Source: Leishmania donovani (lineage: Eukaryota; Euglenozoa; Kinetoplastea; Trypanosomatida; Trypanosomatidae). Taken from it: a stretch of 64,000 nt of DNA. This document shows positions 51,101-61,063 of the stretch, piece after piece. How positions within the stretch are numbered: the first letter of the stretch is position 1; every line of letters begins with the position of its first letter. A program made the translations under genes and the position numbers. The notes under the pieces are model-generated. The model worked only from the letters and a program-made list of their open reading frames with translations, was not told where the DNA came from and did not search any database. The stretch lies in the NCBI RefSeq assembly GCF_000227135.1, contig NC_018242.1, forward strand, positions 1 to 64,000, in the 5' to 3' direction.

Positions 51101-53217
51101 CCGTCATCATCTTCACGTCTGAAGTGTAGTGTTATAGCAGCGCTACAACCGACGACGGGCGAGAGCAAGGGAGAGAGCAAGAGCGGGGGAAAAGAACTTT
51201 TAGTAGAGAGACAAGGGAAAAGCACAAAGACAAGAGCGAAACAAAAACGAAGTCGAGAGAGGGGCGGGAGCGGGGCGCGTGTTCGGTCGGGTGGGGGTGT
51301 GGGGGACGTCGCTTCGACGATGGTACGCAATACAAGTGAACTTTAAAGAGAAGAAAGAAAAACAAGGAGAGGAAAAGGCCGCTGGCCCTCTCTGACGGTG
51401 TAGGTGTCTGTTCGTGTGGGCAAGCGTGTGTGACGCGGAGATGAGGAAGGAAGGGTGGTGAGGGACGGGTCTAGCCGGCTCTCGGAACGGGTGCGTCACT
51501 GCCCCCACCACCCATCATCGCCGCCGACCGTCTTCCCCGTATGGCCCCTCCCTTTTGCATCGTCTACCATTAATGCCATCTTGAAGTCCCTCTCTCTCTC
51601 TCTGTCTGTGTGTGCGTCATGGTAAGGCTCGCACATATACGGAAGAGGTAGGAGAGAAGGAATGGAAAAGCATGAGCAAGACGGAACAGAGACGGTATGG
51701 CACAATCCGGAGAAGCATTCTTAGATCGGGCGTACGTGTATGGGTATGCGCATCAATGCCTGGTTGGTTAGAAGTGGAAGAAAGAGCAGCCGGCGTGTGA
51801 GAAAAAAGAGAAGGCAGCTGCCTACCAGACGCGACACTTTTGCCACGCCGGCGAGCCGCACCTTCACGCACACAAGTACACCGCAAACTGTGAAGCAGAA
51901 GCATGCGAGAAAAAGTGCGTAGGTGGCTCTGCCCTTGCGCAGCTGAGCAGTGAGAGAGAGAGTTGGCAAGAGAGAGAAGCCAGAGACTCGATGCGCAACA
52001 TGTGCGCTGCAAGCAAAGCAAGCAGACCCACGAAGTGCATCACTCAACCACACGAGAAAAGAGGAACGAGAAGAGCATAGCAGGAGCACGGAAAAAAACG
52101 CGTTACGAAGAAGACAGAGGTGATCGAGCGCCACGCATACACATGCAAGCAACGCCCTACGACCCCTTCTCGGCGTTTCACTTCGAATTTTCGCACCTGG
52201 CATCGTCTCTTCTTCACTTTCCCGTGCTCCTCTTCTCCCAGTGGCACGGCTTGTCATCTCAGTCTTTACAAGAGCGAGATATGAATCGCGTCAACCAGAA
52301 CACCACCCCATGCACAGACACGCACGCATGCACATCTGGGTACTATAGAGAGAGAAGGAGAGCCAACGGCGGGAGTCAGATGCGCAGCTACGCCACACAT
52401 CCATCCCCAAAACTAGGAAGCAAAACAAGGCGCATATGGAGGAAGATGAATGCCGACCGTGACGCGAGCGTGCGAGGCTGAGCGCACAGCGTCACATCAC
52501 ACCCTTCCCGGGAAGAGGAAGAGGGGGTTCCGTTGCTCTCCATCAGTACTCTATCGGCCTCTGGTTGAAGCCTCTCTGCCAAGTTGCTATACTCTCAAGC
52601 TCACTCACTTCCACAGTCACTATAGGTGCTGCTGCTTCTTCGCTAATACATCTTTTTCATCCCCATCCCTCACACCTCTCTCACACCCGCCTTCCGTCGT
52701 CTGTGCAGAAGCACGGGTTTAGGGGCGCGTATTTAGAGGGGAAGAGAAGAGGCATGCCGTAGCAGGGCGAGAGACATCTTGCAGCGTAAGCGGAGGATGA
52801 GGGAGAGAGAGAGAGAGAGACAACGCACACACACGAAGTAGAGGAGCGAAACGAAGGCAGAAAAGGAGACGGATGAGCCGGCGGGAGGGGAGGGTTGGCG
52901 GACGCGGGGGGGGGGAGAGCTCATCCGTCGTAGCGACGAATACAAAGCGCCCCATCCCACCCGACGTCACATGCGCACGCATCCTGAGCGAGAGGGAGGA
53001 AGGGAGAGCGCGAGGCTCACCCGCTCAGGCACGCGCGTGCACACGAAGATGAGCACACGCACACACACACAGACACCCCACACACGTAAGCCGAAACAAG
53101 CACGCACGAGACGCTGATATTTCACTGCCTCGGTATTTGCTGCGACACCGCACGGTTTGTAGTGCTTGCCTCATCCTTACCGGGACGTAACACGTGGAAA
53201 TCAGCGGCCGCCCGCCC

Positions 53218-53865
53218 TTATGCGCACTGCGCAATGCGCCCCGCCATACCGTAAGGGTTGTGCCGGTACTTGGATGGCTGGCCCTGGCTGCACGTAGCCG
53301 AGAAACGGCAGTCGCAGTACTGGTTGTCGTGCGCGTTGCTCGGAGCGCAAAGGCTGACGTGCGGCGACTCGTTACTGCGCATGTGGTACACCGGCTGCTG
53401 TGCCAGCTGCGTCGGGTAGCGGTACTCGGCGCGGCCGTACTCGCTGTAGCAGGGTTCGTATGGTGTCGCGCTGTACGGGGACTGGTACATCTCGCTACGC
53501 GTGTTGTGCTTCGGCAGGGATACCATAACGGTTCGACGGCGCGGGCGCACCGCTGGCGACGTCGGGGTCGCCGGCTCGGAAGGCGCCAGTGACTCGGACG
53601 TGGCGCTGCCGGTAACGGAGTTGCTGGACGGCGTATGGGACTCCGCCACGGCGACCTCCTTCTGCGCGTGTAAGCCGTCGAGGCGCTGCAGACCAGTAGC
53701 CTTGAGCAGCTCCACGTTCTTCGACTCGGTCTGCAGCTCGTGCTCGCCGTGTGCGAAGGCGCAGCGGCCGGCGTACGGGCACTCCTCGCCCTTGCAGAAG
53801 AACTGGCACAGGCTCGTCTTATACTTGGACGGCTTCACCTCAGCATGCTTGTTGGCCTTCGGCAT
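53218..53865 (-). CDS. Small CCCH zinc-finger protein
   Basis: A 215-residue probable RNA-binding protein. One CCCH finger has spacing C20-x8-C29-x5-C35-x3-H39 (CQFFCKGEECPYAGRCAFAH), preceded by KPSKYKTS and followed by GEHELQTESKN. Such proteins in trypanosomatids regulate mRNA stability or translation, important where transcription is polycistronic. The rest is Ser/Thr/Pro-rich, then a Tyr-rich segment (about 117-150) and a late Cys cluster (CDCRFSATCSQG, about 188-199) that might form a second, non-canonical metal site. The start is placed at MPKANK, which puts the finger at exactly the same residue numbers as in the larger paralogue at 61064-63583. The frame is open 34 codons further, but that part is Pro/Thr/His-rich leader. 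Confidence 0.93.
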   Translation of the reverse strand: MPKANKHAEVKPSKYKTSLCQFFCKGEECPYAGRCAFAHGEHELQTESKNVELLKATGLQRLDGLHAQKEVAVAESHTPSSNSVTGSATSESLAPSEPATPTSPAVRPRRRTVMVSLPKHNTRSEMYQSPYSATPYEPCYSEYGRAEYRYPTQLAQQPVYHMRSNESPHVSLCAPSNAHDNQYCDCRFSATCSQGQPSKYRHNPYGMAGRIAQCA

Positions 53866-53900
53866 CCTTTCCGTGCGAAAAAGAGGGCGTGTGTGTGTGT

Positions 53901-53923
53901 GGGTAGGTGGGTGGGTGGGTGGG
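53901..53923 (+). repeat. G-quadruplex-forming GGGT repeat
   Basis: Six closely spaced runs of two or three G separated by T or TA lie on the plus strand, about 36-58 nt before the small CCCH gene's start codon. Because the mRNA is minus-sense, the transcript carries C-runs and any quadruplex would form in the template DNA strand. Confidence 0.7.
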
Positions 53924-54038
53924 TCTGCTGGCGCAGAATCCAACAAGAGAGAGGGAAGGGAGAACACCTGTCTAGTCTGAGGAGGTACAGGTGCGCGTGT
54001 CTGTCTGCGACCTCGTCAGCCCGAAAACGGAGCTCAGT

Positions 54039-54087
54039 TGTGTGTGTATATATATATATATGTGTGTGTGTGTGTTTATATATATGT
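54039..54087. repeat. (TG)n(TA)n(TG)n(TA)n microsatellite
   Basis: Alternating TG and TA blocks about 175-220 nt upstream of the small CCCH start codon. Confidence 0.9.
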
Positions 54088-54522
54088 GGAACCGATGGCA
54101 CACACACACGCAAACGGCTTTGATTTAAAACAAAAGAGAAACAGAAAAAGGAAAGATGTGTGAGTGACAAGAGAAAAGGGAGGAGATCGCTGAAGGGGGC
54201 GCTAAGCAGCTGAGGCGGGACGTGTGGGTGGGTGTGGCAGGGGGAGGCGTGGCGAGTTGAAAAGGAGAGCGAAAAAGTAGGAAATCGTAGTGAGCATGTA
54301 TGTGTGGGTCTGTCTACGTGCGCGCGGACTCAGTCCGAGGAGTTAGCGGAGTCCGGCATCGAAGGAGGAGAAAGCAACAGGGATGTGGCGACGCCGACGC
54401 CTGGTGTGCGAAAACGACGTCAGCAGCGGGGCGACTGCAGGCTGCTGCGAGAAAGACGTGAAGCAGCACGTTCATTCCCGCAACCACCAGATACTGCACC
54501 GTGTCCCGCCTTCGTCTGGCTT

Positions 54523-54798
54523 CTACCACTGAGCGCTGTCGCATCGACAGCGTGCACGGTAAGCCTCTGCACCGGTGAAGGAGGAAACAATACAAAGCAG
54601 GGCCCCATGTGGAGAGCGCACCCTCTCCTCCAGTTCATCCTTTCGCTCTGCGGCCGCTTTCTTCGATTTGTGTTTTGTTAATTCGCGTCTAAGTCGCATG
54701 TTTTCGCGAGAGAAGTCTTCTCCTGGAAGCGCATCGCCTGGTAGCTGAGGAGACAGCAGCGCAGCATCAGCCCAACTGTTAACCTCCATCTCGCTCAC
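54523..54798 (-). CDS. Possible small coiled-coil protein
   Basis: A 91-residue open frame starting MSEMEVNSWADAALLSPQLPG. Residues 31-62 (ENMRLRRELTKHKSKKAAAE, then RKDELEERV) are highly charged and helical, unlike the Ser/Leu/Cys-rich noise of neighbouring frames. The last ~27 residues lose this character and third-position GC bias is weak. It may be a genuine short protein, a 3'-truncated gene, or a frameshifted remnant. The other minus frames downstream show no clear continuation. No family was recognised. Confidence 0.4.
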   Translation of the reverse strand: MSEMEVNSWADAALLSPQLPGDALPGEDFSRENMRLRRELTKHKSKKAAAERKDELEERVRSPHGALLCIVSSFTGAEAYRARCRCDSAQW

Positions 54799-57700
54799 TC
54801 ACACACGCAGATACGCGTATTCACTTATGTAAAGGCAAAGCATGAGTGAGCGTTACGTATGTGTGTGTGTGTGTGTGCGGGAGAGGGGGACATGATGTGT
54901 GAGGGTCTGAGCAGCCCATCCGTGTAGGGGGACGTCGTAAGGCGAGCGGAAGCGCCGCACGTGTCAAACTTTCTTTCCCGTCTTTTCTCTCCCTTCGCTT
55001 GCAAAGACGCCACCGCATATGTCTTTTGCTGGCGACGTCTGTCGTGTGTGTGCATGCCCAAAACAAGAACCCTCTCCCGTGTTCGCTGGCCCGTTGCCAC
55101 ACCTCCAAGGCGTGCGCACACCCCCACAGCGCGACAACGTATTGAAGCTGCAGAGCTACAGTAAGATGGTGGCGCCAGGCGGGCTGCGCGGCAAGGCTCT
55201 GGCAAAGAATGGAAAAATGGGAAAAGAAAGGGGGAGGCCAAGAAGCGAGGCGCAGCTGAAATCACGGAGAAACAGAAGGCCGGGAGAGAGGGACGTGCAG
55301 GCGAACACACACGCACAGAGAGACAGACACGTCAGCGTACATCTCACTCTCAGTGAGGGGGAAGGGAGGGGGGCAACGCACGCGTGGCTTCGTGCGCGTT
55401 AGGGTTCTTCTGTCCTCTGGACGGCATCCTTTCGCCTTCATCCTTTGCTGCGTCGTTGTCTACTCTACCGATGCGTGAGAACGGCCTCGGCAACGCGCAA
55501 TGAAAAAGTAAAAGAGAGACGCACACTCACGCACACACGCGCATCAAGGAGGTGAGGAGTGGGATGGGGGTGGCGTAGATATGGCCTAAAACTGCAACAG
55601 AACAGGAGAGGCACACGAGAAGACTCGCGACGAACACGCAGGTAAAGTGAAAGCGCCACAAGCGACGATGCGCACAGGTTTCTTGGACGAAAGAGCAGGG
55701 AAAACCAGACGAAACGAAAAGGCAACACACACACGCACGCACACACGAACACACACAACGAGGGAGGAGGTGGTGGGGATGTGGATGGAGGGAGGGAGAA
55801 GGCAAAAAATGGCGAAGAAAGAAAGAGCAAAGATGCACATGCATTTAAAGACGAAAAGACGGTCTCAGAGAAAAGAGGGAGGGAGGGGGTGCAGGAATGT
55901 GTGCGTGCGACTGCTCTCCACAGCGCCGTCGCTGAGGGTATGCGTATGCGCCGTTGAGGTGCTGGAGTTCATCTTTCCTTGCCCTTCGTGTTTGTTGAAC
56001 TCGGAGAATGGGGGGAGAAGGAAAGAAGCGGTGGGGAAGGTGAGCGCTGTGTCACGTCTTCCCCCTGCAGCTTCTTCAATCCCAGTGAGCACATTTTTTC
56101 AAAGCTGTCGTTGATGAGAAGTGGCGCGGTGCTGGTAGGGACGGTCTGCGTGCTCATATGCGTTCTCGCTGCCCTCCCCCCCCCCCGCCATCCTCTCCTC
56201 CCCTATCCTTATCACCTCTCTATTCTATTCTCTTTATCATGGCCCGCCAGCCAGACAATCCCCGCACGCTGCGTGAAGCTCACGAAAGAAGGACTTCTGC
56301 GCACCAGCGCGAGATGCACGAAGAAACTCGAGAAAGACGAAGCGGGAAAAGGCGAGCGAACAAGAGGATCCCTCGGTTATCGGAGAGAGCGCCTCATCCG
56401 TCCACCACGCGCAAACGCGCCGACACGGCCTTTAGAGGAGCCAACTCCTAAGAGAAGTGACGAAAAGAGAGACGGGAAAAAAGAAAAACGAGAGTACAGC
56501 GGTCTGCGTGTTTCGGTGCGTGTGTGTGTGTGGGGGGGGGGGGGGGGGGCAGTTGGTTGGCTAGTTTTATGCCTTTGCATTCGCTTTTTTTCCTTTTTTC
56601 AGGCTTCTACAAGACACATGGCGGGGAAGGGGAGGCATAAACGCCTGAAGCGTTTCGTGTCCGTCGGCTTGCCTTGTCCGCCTTTCGCACCCCGCGTGCT
56701 TAGTAGAAGGGCAAATACAAGCATGTGCTTGCGGGTATGTCGCTGATCCACGCACGTCGCCAACAAGAGACACGCGTTCACAATGAGCCCGGAGATGGAC
56801 GCAACACTACTGCGGCGTCGCTGTCGTCCGCGCGGCGTCGATGCACACGCGGCGGCTTTGGCAAAGAGAAGAAAAAAAACGCACAAGAGAATGGCACAGC
56901 GGTAGAGCAGCAAACTCGGCCGGCTCTTCTCCGTCTCTGCCCTCTCTCTCCACTCCACATCTCCTCCCACCTCCCGCCCCCTCTCTCCTTCTTTTTTGGC
57001 CTCTTGCCCATTCCACCGTTACTCTAACACACTATTCGGCAGATGCGGCAGGGCGGAAGCTGTTATCAGATGATGGGGGTGTAGGAGCATCTGCCTGGAT
57101 GCATGTCTGCGACTGTGAGGACCAAGGTGCTTACACGTGTACACATGCACACCGTGTACGAAGTCATTAGTGTTAGCCCGTCGATCATCGCATAAGAGCA
57201 TGTGCGCATGCTTCTCTGAGTGTGTGCTCAGTATGTAAGTGCGTACGTGAGCACGAGAGTCCCCATCGGCATTGAAACTCCTTTTTCTACGTATCTCCAC
57301 CGCGGATGATGCGGGTGGAAGCGGACACAGCGGAGGAAGGACGGAAAGGCGGGGGGAGGGAGGGGATGCGCCGAGGCAGCAAGCAAAAACGTGCGCCATG
57401 CGCCCGCACGCAAAGACAGACTGACTGCCATATTATTGTCACACACGCAGACATGCACAACTCAGATGTCAACGGGAAATGCAACGAAGAACACGCACAC
57501 ATACACGCACGTACCTAAACATAGGATAGAAGCACGCATACATGCTTGTGGGCAATGAACGTGAGGAGGCAGATTTAGAGAAGGGCATTGCCTGCGTGTG
57601 TGTGGGAAGGGAGGCGGAGGAGAGGAGGAACGGGGATAGGCAGGGCGACTGTGTGTCGTGAGCATCAGTGCGTGTGCGCTTGTATGTTCACATGCGTGTG

Positions 57701-58480
57701 GACGATCTGCGCCATCGCCTTTCGTCTTCTGCCCTTTCGCCACCGTCGCGGGCGCGAACGCCAGTACACCAGAGGTGCCGCATCACCTCACATCCTGCTG
57801 TCTGTCCATCCCTACCTCTCCCCACCTCCCTGCCTCGTCAGACGTGCATGCACGCATGCCTACACTGAGGTGCGCGCCACAATGAACACAAACGAACGAA
57901 TAAGAAGAACAGAAAAGGAGAAGGTGAAGCGAGGAGGCGGACAAAGAATCCGTAGCGGGCAAGCGCGGGCACCTTACGCACGCACACGCGTCCCTGCAAT
58001 GTCCTCGCTGCACCGCAGTGCCAACGGCACATTTGCCGCGCAGACACACGCCTGCGTGAGGATGTTGGCATGTCTCTGTTAGTCAGGCATCATCATCTTC
58101 CGCTCGCTGATGTTCGCTCTAAGAGCGTCGATGCACGCGCGTGCGGTAGTAAGGTCGAGTACGTGGAAGGGGGAAGCGTAACTCAGCCACACAGGCACGC
58201 AAGCAGACGCATCACATCGAGCGCACCAGAGACGCAGACACCTCGCCTGTACCCGTTACCGGCGCAAGGCGAGTCTTTTGTTTTTCGTTGTCTCTGGTGC
58301 TGTGGTAGGGCACACAGAGAGGGCAAAAGAGCGAGACAGACAGAGAGAGACGCCGTCCTGGCAGTCGGCGCGCGTGCGCCTACGCATATATACACGCGCC
58401 TCTCTTGCGCGCCGTGCATCGCACTGCCTCAAGAGACGGGTACCACGCAACACCATGAAGCAGACACGCTGTTGTGCTGC
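54799..58480. other. 3.7 kb gene-free region
   Basis: No recognised gene. It contains a GT run at about 54859-54877, a run of 18 G at 56532-56549 directly after a GT tract, and alternating purine/pyrimidine blocks. Plus-strand frames such as 55979-56746 (255 codons) are low-complexity and lack domains. This is the presumed 3'UTR of the small hypothetical gene at 58481 plus intergenic DNA. Confidence 0.5.
56519..56549. repeat. (GT)n followed by poly(G)18
   Basis: A GT tract runs into 18 consecutive G. On the transcribed strand this reads C18 followed by CA repeats, which could act as a pyrimidine tract. Confidence 0.9.
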
Positions 58481-59029
58481 TTAACATCGGCACCCCGTCG
58501 TTGTCGTGCTCGCGGACGCCATGGACATCGTCGTCAGCGATATCACCGGTACAGGCGTCGCGACCTTCACAGGGTTGGGGCACAGCGAGATGTACATCGG
58601 CTCACCAAACGAAGACATCGTTGCGGTGGACGAGGTGTGCGCAGCGTCGACGGCATCCGCCTCGGAGCCGCTGGTGGCCAGACCATGCGTCAGAGGAGGC
58701 AGAGCGCCTGCGGCATTGCGTGTCAGCAGGGGTGGGAGAAAGAACTGCCCGCATATGCAGTGGGCATCGTCGAGGCAGTAGCACCGACGCGGGCGGTCGG
58801 CGGCCGCCTTCAACGGCGCGCCTCGCAGCGAGTGACGAATGTCAGACTCCAGCCACTCCCCCTCGCTCTTCTCCGATATGTTGGAAGAGACGTGCTGCTC
58901 TGTGTTGCTGCCGTCCGTGGAGGGCAGCCCCGCATCCAAGAACTCCAGGAATGAGTGAAGCTTCAGCGGCACATCGGAGAAGTCCTCGCAGTCCTCCTCG
59001 ACGATGTAGTGACACGTTGCGAACGCCAT
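58481..59029 (-). CDS. Small Cys/His-containing hypothetical protein
   Basis: A 182-residue protein of unknown family. The start at MAFATCHYIVEEDCEDFSD is chosen because the frame upstream (to 59635) is low-complexity Arg/Ser/Pro, while from this point codons have strong GC third positions. The N-terminal ~65 residues are acidic and mixed helical (FSDVPLKLHSFLEFLDAG; SEKSEGEWLESDIRHSLRG). A compact cluster CYCLDDAHCIC (83-93) could bind a metal. The C-terminal half is Ser/Thr/Ala/Val-rich without clear structure. No membrane segment is seen. It lies between the two CCCH genes but shows no CCCH finger. Confidence 0.7.
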   Translation of the reverse strand: MAFATCHYIVEEDCEDFSDVPLKLHSFLEFLDAGLPSTDGSNTEQHVSSNISEKSEGEWLESDIRHSLRGAPLKAAADRPRRCYCLDDAHCICGQFFLPPLLTRNAAGALPPLTHGLATSGSEADAVDAAHTSSTATMSSFGEPMYISLCPNPVKVATPVPVISLTTMSMASASTTTTGCRC

Positions 59030-60118
59030 GTCGCCAGCGCAGAGAGGGAGGAGCGAGAGAGAGCGCTGCCGAGGCCACAGAGGTGGCTGGCACAGCGGGG
59101 CGGGGAGGGCAGAAGGAAGACCGAAAAGAGTCCGGAGAGACGCGCAGGCGGAAGAAGAGTGCGACAAATATGAGAACGAGCAAGCGAAGCGGCAACGCAC
59201 TGATGAGAGAAAAAGCAGCGGATGGCAGCAGAGGTGCCCGGAAAGTGGTGGTGGTGCGGCGGCTGCCGGTCCACGCATGTATTCCCTTTGCGCCGACGTG
59301 GACGTACGTGTATATGCTTGTGCACGTCGTGCTGCAGTCGACCCGCACGCTGTCTGTCTCTCTCGCGCGTTGCTGACACAGTGAGAGAAGGAAGGAGGGG
59401 CTCGCTGTGTGGGTCCGCCTCTGCGTTGGCGTGCCCTGTCGAGAGGAGGAGACAACAGGTATGGTTGCTGGAGCAAGGAAGATATGGTAGCGCGTGTGTG
59501 AGTTCGGACTGGTGCGTGGGGAGGGCGCGCTTGTGCGCGTGTCGTTGAAGAAGTGAAGGCGGAGACAGAGAGAGACGTAGAGGGCGAGTGGTGCATGAGT
59601 GGGGAGAGAGAAGCAGAGAGAGCCTCAGGAGACATGGGTGCACATCTTTGAGCGCATATGTGCCCAACAGAATTCCTTATCTGCCTCTACGCTTGTATGC
59701 GCGCGAGCGTCGCCTCGCTCCGCGACAGCTGTGAGCGCGTGGATTTCCTTTTCGTTTTGTGCATGCGTGTGGGGCAGTCGTGAAGTCAACAGAGGCGTAG
59801 ACTGGATTACCGTTCATTCAGCGGCCACTGCCATCATGGCGACCTTTTATGCGCCGCGATCATCATCACTGACATCGATTACGCGAGCTGGAACTAGGGC
59901 AGTAGTTCAGTGGGCTAAAGCAGCAGCAAGCGACAGGGAGAGCAATGTCACCGTACGAAGCTGGAGGCGATGAAAACAGTATAGGGCACTTTCTCTTCAA
60001 GAGACGCTTCTGTGATGTAGACAGAGAGAGGCCGACAAGCACACGCATACAGGGATGAGTAGGAGGCGAGGAAAGGGGCTGAGGTGGAATAGTTGCATGC
60101 ACGCACGCACACGCACGC

Positions 60119-60150
<32 letters not shown>

Positions 60151-61063
60151 CTATACACACACCCGCATAGATGCACGCATACACATACATGTACGCTCAT
60201 CCACCATCCAACAAACGAAAAGAAGTGAGAAAAGGCACTCAACAGCAACACCGGAGAAGGAAAAGAAATGGTTTGAAGGGCGAAGATGCCGAAGCACACA
60301 AACCTAGAACATAGGTCGAGGGGTGGGGACTCGTGCACTGGTGCTGCCACAACGTCAGAAACAACAAGCGCAGCAACTATACCAGAGCACCGGCTGTGTA
60401 ACGGACACGCGGAGGAGAGCGAGAGAGGAGAGAGCGCGCGAAGCGGCAGCCGTACACTGACACGTATGCGTCTACACGTGCATGCAAGTGTGCGGTCACG
60501 TCTGCAAGGCAGACCAAGGTGTGGGCGTGGACGGAGATGTCAGAGCCAGGCGCAGGCAAGGAAATCGAGCGATTGAAAAGGAGAGCAGCGGCGCCGTTCC
60601 GTGTGAGCAATCCAGCACTCTGCCTCTCACCTCCTCGCCACTCTCGCCCCAACGCCTCCACACTACGGCTCACACTCGCAGTAAGCAGCCGCCATCGGGC
60701 TCACAGTCCGCCTCCCGCCTCCTGCGTTCTCTGAGATTGAGAGTACGGAGAAAAGGCATGGAAGTACAAATATGAGCTGCTCAGCGCATCCAGCTGCCGT
60801 TGCTGTGAGCTCCGTTAGTGGCGGGCAGTCTTGTTGCATGCGGGCGTGTGAACGTCTGTGTCGGTATGGATGTGCGCAGGCGCGCACGCATCAGTCACCG
60901 TCTATGCAAAAGGTGCAATGGACGCGCCAGCCGGCCACACCGCTCTTTTCGTGCTCTCCTTGTTATTTTTGTTGCTCACACCCATCGCTGTCCACCGCAG
61001 CGTTGGAGGTGCAGCACTGCACAGTATGGCACGGAACGGCACATGCCCACACGCACGCAGGCC
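59030..61063. other. 2 kb gene-free region
   Basis: Holds the leader of the small hypothetical gene, a CA-rich microsatellite (60096-60150) and the presumed 3'UTR of the large CCCH gene. No gene was recognised. Confidence 0.5.
60096..60150. repeat. (CA)n-rich microsatellite
   Basis: Interrupted ACGC/ACAC units grading into a pure CA run of about 26 bases (60125-60150). Confidence 0.9.

Larger units (their letters stand above)
43592..53217. other. 9.6 kb gene-free region with SIDER array
   Basis: The largest gene-free stretch in the window. It holds GT microsatellites (44138-44157, 44503-44520, 49195-49212), a cluster of plus-sense SIDER-like copies (46213-48030), two 99-N gaps, and long purine-rich blocks. 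Open frames of up to 398 codons exist, but they are either retroposon sequence or low-complexity Ser/Cys/Leu/Arg products of pyrimidine tracts. Leftward transcription makes it downstream of the small CCCH gene and upstream of the helicase. A long 3'UTR, an unrecognised ncRNA, or missing sequence in the gaps could all contribute. Confidence 0.5.
53866..54522. other. Leader region of the small CCCH gene
   Basis: Contains a G-run block (53901-53923), the mixed TG/TA microsatellite (54039-54087) and purine-rich DNA. Minus-strand open frames near 54314-54638 show no domain. Confidence 0.5.

Noticed and set aside
7836..60150. CRISPR-like or other regularly spaced repeat arrays among the microsatellites
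   Set aside because: The dinucleotide runs have no spacers and the organism is a eukaryote. The only spaced repeats are the retroposon copies.
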